Shown: positions 6,587 to 12,083 of the stretch, in pieces
Layout of the letters: every line of letters starts with the position of its first letter
Numbering within the stretch: the first letter of the stretch is position 1
DNA from: an uncultured Burkholderiales bacterium
GTDB lineage: Bacteria > Pseudomonadota > Gammaproteobacteria > Burkholderiales > Burkholderiaceae_C
DNA length: 12,083 nucleotides
Direction: 5' to 3'
Assembly: GCA_937897495.1 (NCBI GenBank)
Contig: CALCBL010000518.1
Coordinates: 1-12,083, forward strand
Program-made: the position numbers and the translations under genes
The notes under the pieces: model-generated
Told to the model about the DNA's origin: nothing
What the model saw: only the letters and a program-made list of their open reading frames with translations
The model's database searches: none

Positions 6587-7120
6587 TTATTTCTTCTTAG
6601 TCTCTTTGATCGTGATCTTCTCATCCGAATAACGGATGCCCTTGCCCTTGTAAGGCTCGGGAGGACGAACAGCACGGATCTCAGCAGCGATTTGACCAAC
6701 ACGTTGGCGGTCAGCGCCTTTGATGATGATTTCGGTTGGCGCAGGTGTTTCCACTTTGATGCCAGCAGGCATGTCAATGTTCACAGGGTGCGAATAACCC
6801 ACAGCCAAATTTAATTTGTTGCCTTGGGCAGCAGCTTTGTAACCCACACCTACCAGCATGAGCTTTTTCTCAAAGCCTTTGGTGACGCCAGTGACCATGT
6901 TGTTCACCAGCTGACGCATGGTGCCGCTCATGGCATTGGCTTCACGGGATTCGTTGACCGGAATGAAGGTCATCTTACCGTTGTCATTGTTGACTTTGAC
7001 CAACAGGCTAGAAGCGGTGGCAAGTGTGCCGCCAGTTCCTTTGACACTGATTTGGTCTTCTTTGATAGACACATCCACACCAGCGGGGATGGTCACAGGC
7101 ATTTTTCCGACTCGGGACAT
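6587..7120 (-). CDS. rplF: 50S ribosomal protein L6 (uL6)
   Basis: The 177-aa product begins [20 protein letters not shown] and contains the two tandem L6 domains (about 1-80 and 81-177). The first has VKGTGGTL; the second has the strongly conserved [17 protein letters not shown] near residues 152-168. uL6 sits near the base of the L7/L12 stalk close to the sarcin-ricin loop and supports translation factor binding. Length equals E. coli L6 (177 aa). A CAGGAG ribosome binding site is in the 17-nt spacer from rpsH. Confidence 0.98.
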   Translation of the reverse strand: MSRVGKMPVTIPAGVDVSIKEDQISVKGTGGTLATASSLLVKVNNDNGKMTFIPVNESREANAMSGTMRQLVNNMVTGVTKGFEKKLMLVGVGYKAAAQGNKLNLAVGYSHPVNIDMPAGIKVETPAPTEIIIKGADRQRVGQIAAEIRAVRPPEPYKGKGIRYSDEKITIKETKKK

Positions 7121-7137
7121 TTTCTAGTCTCCTGCGC

Positions 7138-7533
7138 TTAAGCGACGTAGCAAAGAACTTCGCCACCGACACCGGCTGCGCGCGCTTTGCGATCTGTCAT
7201 CACGCCTTGGGGGGTGGTGATGATGGCCACGCCCAAACCGTTGAGGACTTGTGGAATGGCATCGCGGCCTTTGTAAACGCGAAGGCCAGGGCGACTGACG
7301 CGCTCAATGCGCTCAATCACAGGGCGACCTGCGTAGTACTTCAGGGCAATGGAGAGTTCGGACTTGCCGCCCTCTGTTTTGACTTGGAAGCCGTCAATGT
7401 AACCTTCATCTTTAAGCACTTGGGCAATGGCCACCTTCACTTTGGAAGAGGGAATTGAAACGGAGGCCTTGGCCACCATTTGGGCGTTGCGGATGCGAGT
7501 CAGCAAGTCGGCAATGGGATCACTCATGCTCAT
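7138..7533 (-). CDS. rpsH: 30S ribosomal protein S8 (uS8)
   Basis: The 131-aa product begins [18 protein letters not shown] and ends with [33 protein letters not shown], the uS8 signature. uS8 binds helix 21 of 16S rRNA and organises the central domain; in E. coli it is also the repressor of the spc operon, binding a mimic of its rRNA site around rplE. I could not confirm such a mimic here by eye. A CAGGAGAT ribosome binding site precedes the ATG in the 17-nt spacer from rpsN. Two in-frame ATGs (codons 1 and 3) exist; the first fits the ribosome binding site spacing and the usual 131-aa length. Confidence 0.98.
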   Translation of the reverse strand: MSMSDPIADLLTRIRNAQMVAKASVSIPSSKVKVAIAQVLKDEGYIDGFQVKTEGGKSELSIALKYYAGRPVIERIERVSRPGLRVYKGRDAIPQVLNGLGVAIITTPQGVMTDRKARAAGVGGEVLCYVA

Positions 7534-7550
7534 GTTGTATCTCCTGCCGA

Positions 7551-7856
7551 TTACCAGCTGGCTTTGGTCACGCCGGGAATGTTGCCTTGGAAGGCTAATT
7601 CACGAATTTTGGCGCGGCCGAGGCCAAATTGACGGAACGTACCACGTGGGCGGCCAGTGATGGCACAGCGGTTACGTTGACGTGTGGGGTTTGCGTTGCG
7701 TGGAAGCTTTTGCAGGCCCAAACGGGCTGCTGCACGCTCTTCATCGCTGCGCTTCATGTCTTGTGAGATGGCTTTCAATTCCGCGTGTTTAGCCGCGTAC
7801 TTGGCTACCAATCTGTCTCTTTTGAGCTCGCGCTCGATCAATGCTACTTTAGCCAC
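7551..7856 (-). CDS. rpsN: 30S ribosomal protein S14 (uS14), GTG start
   Basis: The product is 101 aa from GTG at 7854-7856: (M)[20 protein letters not shown], with the C-terminal [20 protein letters not shown] and IPGVTKASW typical of uS14. The frame stays open 18 codons further into the end of rplE, but that extension is not conserved; the GTG restores the standard 101-aa length and has GAGG 6 nt upstream, overlapping the rplE stop codon. This is the long zinc-free form: only one cysteine is left in the region where short S14 proteins carry two CxxC motifs. uS14 binds the 30S head near the A site and is needed for late head assembly. It lies 8 nt after rplE, so coupling is likely. Confidence 0.97.
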   Translation of the reverse strand: MAKVALIERELKRDRLVAKYAAKHAELKAISQDMKRSDEERAAARLGLQKLPRNANPTRQRNRCAITGRPRGTFRQFGLGRAKIRELAFQGNIPGVTKASW

Positions 7857-7864
7857 GTGCCACC

Positions 7865-8404
7865 TCAGTTCTTGAACGGGAAACGGAAGCCGGCGAGCAA
7901 TGCTTTGCACTCGTCGTCGGTCTTGGCCGTCGTGGTGATGCTGATATTGAGACCGCGCAAAGCGTCAACCTTGTCGTACTCAATTTCAGGGAAAATGATT
8001 TGCTCTTTCACGCCGACGTTGTAGTTGCCACGACCGTCAAAAGCACGGCCAGAGATACCACGGAAGTCGCGTACGCGGGGCAAAGCCACGGTGACGAAGC
8101 GATCGAGAAATTCATACATTTGCACGCCACGCAATGTGACCATGCAACCAATGGCTTGGCCTTCGCGGATTTTGAAACCAGCGATTGGCTTTTTGGCCTT
8201 GGTAACGACTGGCTTTTGGCCAGCAATTTTTGTGAGGTCACTGACAGCGTTGTCCATGACCTTTTTGTCGGCCACGGCTTCGCTCACACCCATGTTGAGT
8301 GTGATTTTGGTGATGCGCGGAACTTGCATGACCGACTTGTAACCAAACTTGGTCATGAGTTCGGGGGCAATTTTTTCGCGGAATTGTTGTTGTAGACGTG
8401 CCAT
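7865..8404 (-). CDS. rplE: 50S ribosomal protein L5 (uL5)
   Basis: The 179-aa product begins [20 protein letters not shown] and contains [49 protein letters not shown] and the C-terminal [20 protein letters not shown], giving unambiguous uL5. It binds 5S rRNA with L18 in the central protuberance, touches P-site tRNA, and bridges to S13. Length matches E. coli L5 (179 aa). The ATG is only 2 nt past the rplX stop; its ribosome binding site (AAGGTGG) lies in the end of rplX. In E. coli this junction is the S8 repressor site of the spc mRNA; the close spacing here is compatible with that but does not prove it. Confidence 0.98.
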   Translation of the reverse strand: MARLQQQFREKIAPELMTKFGYKSVMQVPRITKITLNMGVSEAVADKKVMDNAVSDLTKIAGQKPVVTKAKKPIAGFKIREGQAIGCMVTLRGVQMYEFLDRFVTVALPRVRDFRGISGRAFDGRGNYNVGVKEQIIFPEIEYDKVDALRGLNISITTTAKTDDECKALLAGFRFPFKN

Positions 8405-8406
8405 GT

Positions 8407-8727
8407 TTATGCCACCTTGATTTCTTCGCCGCTGGACTTGTAAACGCGAACGCGTTTGCCATCGGCTGACATCTTCACACCCACACGATCAGCCTTGCCT
8501 GTAGCGCTGTTGAAAACAGCGATATTGGACTGGTGAATAGGCATGGTCTTTTCGATAATGCCGCCGTTGGTACCCTTCATCGGGTTTGGCTTGGCATGCT
8601 TTTTAACCAAGTTGATGCCCTCAACCACCACGTGCGAGTCATCGGCACGGAGCGACACGGTGCCGCGCTTGCCTTTGTCACGACCGGCGATGACGATCAC
8701 TTGATCACCTTTGCGAATCTTGTTCAT
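8407..8727 (-). CDS. rplX: 50S ribosomal protein L24 (uL24)
   Basis: A 106-aa product with an N-terminal KOW motif ([20 protein letters not shown] at about 3-22) and [20 protein letters not shown], the uL24 pattern. uL24 is a primary 23S rRNA binder that initiates 50S assembly and sits at the tunnel exit. Length agrees with E. coli L24 (104 aa). Its ribosome binding site (AAGGA) overlaps the rplN stop codon, 7 nt from the ATG, and the spacer is 9 nt, implying coupled translation with rplN. Confidence 0.98.
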   Translation of the reverse strand: MNKIRKGDQVIVIAGRDKGKRGTVSLRADDSHVVVEGINLVKKHAKPNPMKGTNGGIIEKTMPIHQSNIAVFNSATGKADRVGVKMSADGKRVRVYKSSGEEIKVA

Positions 8728-8736
8728 GGCTTGTCC

Positions 8737-9105
8737 TTAAAGAACTTCAGGTGCCAAGGACACGATCTTCATGAACTTCTCAGTACGCAATTCACGCGTG
8801 ACTGGGCCGAAGATGCGGGTGCCAATAGGCTCCAATTTGGCATTCAGCAAAACTGCTGCATTGCCATCGAATTTAACGAGTGAGCCATCGCCACGGCGAA
8901 TGCCCTTGGCTGTTCGAACGACCACAGCACTGTAAACCTCGCCTTTTTTGACGCGGCCACGGGGCGCAGCTTCTTTGATGCTCACTTTGATAATGTCGCC
9001 AACACTGGCGTAACGACGTTTAGAGCCGCCCAGCACCTTGATGCAAAGGACGGACTTAGCGCCGGTGTTGTCGGCAACATCCAACCGAGTTTCTGTCTGA
9101 ATCAT
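8737..9105 (-). CDS. rplN: 50S ribosomal protein L14 (uL14)
   Basis: The 122-aa product starts [20 protein letters not shown] and has [20 protein letters not shown] and the C-terminal [25 protein letters not shown], the uL14 signature at its exact usual length. The frame stays open 5 codons further to a TTG at 9120, but that start is non-conserved; the ATG at 9103-9105 is preferred, although its ribosome binding site (GGGA about 9 nt upstream) is weak, which may mean translation depends on leader structure. uL14 binds 23S rRNA at the subunit interface, forms bridges with the 30S, and is the docking site of the silencing factor RsfS. It is the first spc gene, behind its own promoter and a leader of about 170 nt. 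Confidence 0.97.
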   Translation of the reverse strand: MIQTETRLDVADNTGAKSVLCIKVLGGSKRRYASVGDIIKVSIKEAAPRGRVKKGEVYSAVVVRTAKGIRRGDGSLVKFDGNAAVLLNAKLEPIGTRIFGPVTRELRTEKFMKIVSLAPEVL

Positions 9106-9279
9106 TTCAATATTTCCCAACTTGCACCTTGTGCACCCCAGCTTTCAGCGCATTGCAGCTTGTTAGCTACAGCTTGATTGCTTGAAGTACCAAGATCAGT
9201 CTTGGACCCGTCATCCACACCGCGAACCACTCGCAGTGCTTTTGTTTGGGTAGATAACTCCGCTTTTTTACAAGCGAAG
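9106..9279 (-). promoter_or_regulatory. spc operon 5' leader with stem-loops and AAGCTG repeats
   Basis: Between the inferred start site (about 9279) and rplN the leader is about 170 nt. It contains CGCTT (9261-9265) pairing with AAGCG (9272-9276), a perfect 6-bp hairpin CCAAGA (9190-9195) with TCTTGG (9200-9205) around a tetraloop, and a palindromic TGCAC-CTT-GTGCA near the rplN start. AAGCTG occurs three times on the minus strand (9170-9175, 9156-9161, 9139-9144). GGTGCA is repeated with 3-nt spacing near 9125-9138. No convincing leader peptide is present. The length and repeats suggest room for translational control by a ribosomal protein; no known motif was recognised. Confidence 0.45.
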
Positions 9280-9306
9280 CCCGCGATATTACAACATTTT
9301 CGGGCT
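9278..9306. repeat. Inverted repeat embracing the spc -10 element
   Basis: AGCCCG (9278-9283) and CGGGCT (9301-9306) are perfect inverted repeats with 17 nt between them. One arm covers the transcription start and discriminator, the other lies just inside the -35 hexamer, so the -10 box is between them. The layout could be a regulator operator, or the GC-rich right arm could simply be the discriminator with a chance match. Confidence 0.4.
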
Positions 9307-9313
9307 CTGTCAA
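9286..9313 (-). promoter_or_regulatory. spc operon promoter (sigma-70 type, GC-rich discriminator)
   Basis: On the minus strand a perfect -35 TTGACA (9308-9313) is followed after 16 nt by TAATAT (9286-9291, 4 of 6 consensus). The stretch from the -10 to the start site reads CGCGGGC, a GC-rich discriminator of the kind found at stringently controlled rRNA and ribosomal protein promoters. It is 36 nt downstream of the glpD stop codon and points into rplN. Sequence elements are seen; promoter activity and ppGpp/DksA control are inferred from known promoters. Confidence 0.72.
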
Positions 9314-9348
9314 CACGCTTGGCGCGAAAAAGTCAAAGAAATCTGAAT

Positions 9349-10926
9349 TTAGGGCATTTGATAAGACTTGGCCAAGGCCTCGAAAGCCGCCAATTCAGGT
9401 GAAACACCCGTTTCGGTGCTCAAAATTTCTGCCACTTGGGGGGCCACGGCCAGTGCGGCACTGGCATCTAAGAACAGCAAGCGGTTTCGACGGGCCAGCA
9501 CATCCTCCACGGTGCGCGCATATTCATAGCGCGCCGCAAAGCGCACCATGGCCTCACTCAATTGGTGGCTGGGCAAAGGGCCCAAGCCAAGATCTGCGCC
9601 CGGCAAACTTGCCAAGAGTTCGGCATCTGTGCCGTAGGGGCTAGCTGAAGCAGTGGCGCCCGACATCTTGGTATCTAGTGTCACGTCTTCAGAGGTCAAA
9701 GAGACGAGTTGCGCCTTGCGAATGGCTTGCATCACATCGGCCGCCATGGCGCGGTAGGTGGTCCACTTGCCGCCCATGACACTGACCAGTCCATTGGATG
9801 CCACTTTGACGGTGTGCTCACGGCTGACATTGTGTGTGGCACCCTGTTCATTTGGTTTTTCATCTGTGCGTGCCAAAGGTCGCAGCCCTGCCCAAACGCT
9901 GGTGACATCCGAGCGCAAAGGCACTTTGACCAGGTATTTGGCGGCTTCTTGCAAGATTTGATCAATTTCAGATTCAAGCGCCTGCGGCTCCCAATCCACT
10001 TGGGGTCTGGGTGTGTCGGTGGTGCCCAACAACACTTTGCCTTGCCATGGCACTGCAAATAAAACGCGGCCGTCTTGGGTGTGCGGCACCAACAAGGCCG
10101 ATGAACCTGGCCAGAAGGAGGCATCCACCACCAGATGAACACCCTGGCTGGGCCTGACCGCATGTGGCAATTTGGCATCTTTGGCATTGCCAGGCTTGGA
10201 GTGCAGCATGGCCTCAATTTGATCAACCCAGACACCGGTGGCATTGACCACACAACGGGCTTTGATGCTGCGCTCTTGGCCGGTCTCTGTGTCTTGGCAG
10301 GTCAGGCCTTTGATCCGGCCCGCAGGATACTCCGTCAAAAGGCCTGAAACGGGCATGTGGTTCAGCACGAGCGCCCCATGAGATGCCGCTGTTCGCGCCA
10401 AGGCCAAGGCCAAGCGGGCATCGTCAAATTGGGCATCCCAATATTCAACGCCTCCCACCAAATTCGTGATCCTGACGCCCGGCAGCGCCAGCAATGTTTC
10501 TGCATGACTTAACAAACGGGTGGGGCCGAGCCGGGCCGGGCCTGCCAACAAGTCATACAGCTTCAAACCTAAGCCATAAAACAGTTGGTCTTTTCGCCGA
10601 TAAGCGGGCATCACAAAGGGCATGGGTTTGACCAAGTGGGGCGCATTCGAGAGCAAGTGTTGGCGCTCCCGCAAGGCTTCCCAGACCAAAGGCAAATGGC
10701 CCTGCGCCAAATAACGAACACCGCCATGAACCAATTTGGTAGACCGTGACGAGGTGCCTTTGGCAAAGTCATGGGCCTCTAAAAGCACCACTTTCAAGCC
10801 TCGGACGGCCGCATCAACGGCAACGCCCAAGCCCGTTGCACCGCCACCAATGATGGCGATGTCAAATTCTTGCACGGCGTCTAATTGCGCAAGCAACTGC
10901 GCCCTGTCTGTCAACAAAGGGGTCAT
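9349..10926 (-). CDS. glpD: Aerobic glycerol-3-phosphate dehydrogenase (FAD)
   Basis: From ATG at 10926 the product is 525 aa. An N-terminal dinucleotide-binding motif FDIAIIGGGATGLG at about 21-34 is followed by the family stretch KGTSSRSTKLVHGGVRYL (about 56-73). Later come VVNATGVWVD (about 226-235), RPSQGVHLV (about 258-266), VWAGLRPLARTD and the GlpD signature GGKWTTYRAMA (385-395), then a C-terminal helical cap domain. It oxidises sn-glycerol-3-phosphate to dihydroxyacetone phosphate, passing electrons to quinone at the inner membrane face. The frame is open 48 codons further upstream into glpK, but that extension only overlaps glpK and is not conserved. The chosen start lies 7 nt after the glpK stop, implying coupling, with a weak GAAG ribosome binding site. 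No clear terminator follows before the spc promoter. Confidence 0.95.
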   Translation of the reverse strand: MTPLLTDRAQLLAQLDAVQEFDIAIIGGGATGLGVAVDAAVRGLKVVLLEAHDFAKGTSSRSTKLVHGGVRYLAQGHLPLVWEALRERQHLLSNAPHLVKPMPFVMPAYRRKDQLFYGLGLKLYDLLAGPARLGPTRLLSHAETLLALPGVRITNLVGGVEYWDAQFDDARLALALARTAASHGALVLNHMPVSGLLTEYPAGRIKGLTCQDTETGQERSIKARCVVNATGVWVDQIEAMLHSKPGNAKDAKLPHAVRPSQGVHLVVDASFWPGSSALLVPHTQDGRVLFAVPWQGKVLLGTTDTPRPQVDWEPQALESEIDQILQEAAKYLVKVPLRSDVTSVWAGLRPLARTDEKPNEQGATHNVSREHTVKVASNGLVSVMGGKWTTYRAMAADVMQAIRKAQLVSLTSEDVTLDTKMSGATASASPYGTDAELLASLPGADLGLGPLPSHQLSEAMVRFAARYEYARTVEDVLARRNRLLFLDASAALAVAPQVAEILSTETGVSPELAAFEALAKSYQMP

Positions 10927-10933
10927 ACCATCT

Positions 10934-12083
10934 TCAATCTTGGGCCCAAGAACGCGAACGGCTAACCGCCTCTCGCCAACGAGCATGGCCTGATTGTCTG
11001 GCTTGAATGGCGCGCGCAGTGGTTTGCGGCACAAACTTTCGATCGATCGACCATTGGGCTGTGATTTCATCGGCGCCCGACCAAAACCCAGTGGCCAATC
11101 CCGCCAGATAGGCGGCGCCTAATGCGGTGGTCTCTGTGACGCTGGCGCGCACCACCGGTACGCCCAATGCATCTGCCTGCATTTGCATCAGCAAATTGTT
11201 TTGGCTGGCACCCCCATCGACGCGCAGTTCGGTCAATGCCAGGCCACTGTCTTTGGACATGGCCAAAAACACATCGGCCACTTGCCAAGCGATGGCCTCT
11301 AAGGCGGCACGCGCAATGTGCGCTTTTGTGGTGCCGCGCGTCATGCCCACCAAAGTGCCACGCGCTTGCCCGTCCCAATCGGGTGCACCCAAACCTGCAA
11401 AAGCGGGCACCAAATAAACACCGTCCGTGTTGGGCACGCTGGCTGCCAGCGCTTCTACGTCGCTGGCTTTTTGAATGATTTGCAAACCATCGCGCAACCA
11501 TTGCACCGTGGCACCCGCCATGAAGACAGAGCCTTCCAGCGCATAGGCGGTTGAATGCCAGCCCTTTGCCTCAAATTGCGGGCCTTGCCACGCCACTGTG
11601 GTGAGCAATTGATTGCGGCTTTGAACGGGCACATGGCCCGTGTTCATCAGCATGAAGCAGCCTGTGCCGTAAGTGTTCTTGGCCATGCCTGGCGCAAAAC
11701 AAGCCTGCCCAAACGTAGCGGCTTGTTGATCACCGGCCAAGCCTGCAATGGGCACCGACACACCCAACCAATGCGCATCTGTTTCGGCCAAGACGCCGCT
11801 GCTTGGCACCACCTGCGGCAAAATTGAAAAGGGGATGTTGAATTGCTTGAGCAAACTGGCATCCCAAGCTTGGGTATGCAAGTTGAACAACATGGTTCGC
11901 GACGCGTTGCTAGGATCGGTGACATGCACCCGGCCCCCCGTGAGTTGCCAAATGAGCCATGTATCAATGGTGCCAAACGCCAAATGTCCCTGCTCTGCCA
12001 GACGCCTTGCGCCCTTCACATGGTCGAGCAACCAGGCAATTTTGGTGGCAGAAAAATAGGCGTCTAGAACCAAACCTGTTTTC
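10934..12083 (-). CDS. glpK: Glycerol kinase, 3' part (5' end beyond window)
   Basis: The frame enters at the window edge as [20 protein letters not shown] and continues 382 codons to TGA at 10934-10936; about 130 N-terminal residues are missing compared with the 502-aa E. coli enzyme. Visible motifs include [36 protein letters not shown] with the catalytic Asp (codon 11729-11731), [10 protein letters not shown], and the C-terminal nucleotide-binding block [20 protein letters not shown], all of the FGGY kinase family. It phosphorylates glycerol with ATP in the cytoplasm, feeding GlpD. The allosteric loop GKGGTR that binds fructose-1,6-bisphosphate in E. coli is absent; the equivalent stretch reads [15 protein letters not shown], resembling the Gram-positive type, and the C-terminus lacks the EIIA-Glc-binding segment. 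An apparent TTG start at 12073 is internal. Confidence 0.96.
   Translation of the reverse strand, partial: KTGLVLDAYFSATKIAWLLDHVKGARRLAEQGHLAFGTIDTWLIWQLTGGRVHVTDPSNASRTMLFNLHTQAWDASLLKQFNIPFSILPQVVPSSGVLAETDAHWLGVSVPIAGLAGDQQAATFGQACFAPGMAKNTYGTGCFMLMNTGHVPVQSRNQLLTTVAWQGPQFEAKGWHSTAYALEGSVFMAGATVQWLRDGLQIIQKASDVEALAASVPNTDGVYLVPAFAGLGAPDWDGQARGTLVGMTRGTTKAHIARAALEAIAWQVADVFLAMSKDSGLALTELRVDGGASQNNLLMQMQADALGVPVVRASVTETTALGAAYLAGLATGFWSGADEITAQWSIDRKFVPQTTARAIQARQSGHARWREAVSRSRSWAQD

Noticed and set aside
9167..9214. 15-codon minus-strand mini-ORF in the spc leader (MTGPRLILVLQAIKL)
   Set aside because: It has no ribosome binding site and overlaps the small hairpin; short ORFs of this size are expected by chance.
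10927..11070. 48-codon N-terminal extension of glpD
   Set aside because: It overlaps glpK in another frame and precedes the normal N-terminus of the FAD domain; the ATG 7 nt after the glpK stop fits family length.
11067..11501. 144-codon minus-strand ORF within glpK
   Set aside because: It is an alternative-frame shadow of glpK rich in Arg and Gly with no family features.

Overview
The window is a stretch of a betaproteobacterial chromosome, most likely Burkholderiales (Comamonadaceae-like), judging from the ribosomal protein sequences and their order, the glpK-glpD pair and moderate GC content. Nearly everything is transcribed on the minus strand, so the biological order runs from the right edge to the left. 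The window is dominated by core housekeeping genes. I found no novel multi-gene system, and the points worth a second look are regulatory RNA structures, gene arrangement and an assembly artefact.

Right end (about 9349-12083): the 3' part of glpK (glycerol kinase, cut by the window edge) followed 7 nt later by glpD (FAD-dependent glycerol-3-phosphate dehydrogenase). Together they take glycerol to glycerol-3-phosphate and then to dihydroxyacetone phosphate, with electrons passed to the respiratory chain.

Middle (about 3536-9313): a promoter with a consensus -35 box and a GC-rich discriminator, a leader of about 170 nt, then the complete spc operon in the E. coli order: rplN-rplX-rplE-rpsN-rpsH-rplF-rplR-rpsE-rpmD-rplO-secY-rpmJ. 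The S10-operon genes that often precede rplN are not in this window; glpKD sits there instead. Spacers are very short (2-37 nt), so the genes look translationally coupled.

Left (about 420-3510): the alpha operon rpsM-rpsK-rpsD-rpoA-rplQ, running on directly from rpmJ. Unlike the spc part, its three distal spacers are long (81, 102 and 114 nt) and contain perfect or near-perfect hairpins. Downstream of rplQ lies an initiator tRNA-fMet gene on the same strand with its own -10 element. The segment therefore supplies ribosomal proteins, the RNA polymerase alpha subunit, the secretion channel and the initiator tRNA.

Left end (1-234): a convergent plus-strand gene fragment encoding the C-terminus of a CinA/PncC-type nicotinamide-nucleotide amidase, ending in a bidirectional terminator shared with the tRNA. 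The first 18 bases match the 3' end of the Illumina TruSeq read-2 adapter and are not genomic; they also create a spurious ORF.

Four start codons need correcting relative to the longest ORF (rpsD, rpsN, rplN, glpD). rpsD, rpsN and secY start with GTG. rpmJ (37 aa) is easily missed because it is so short.
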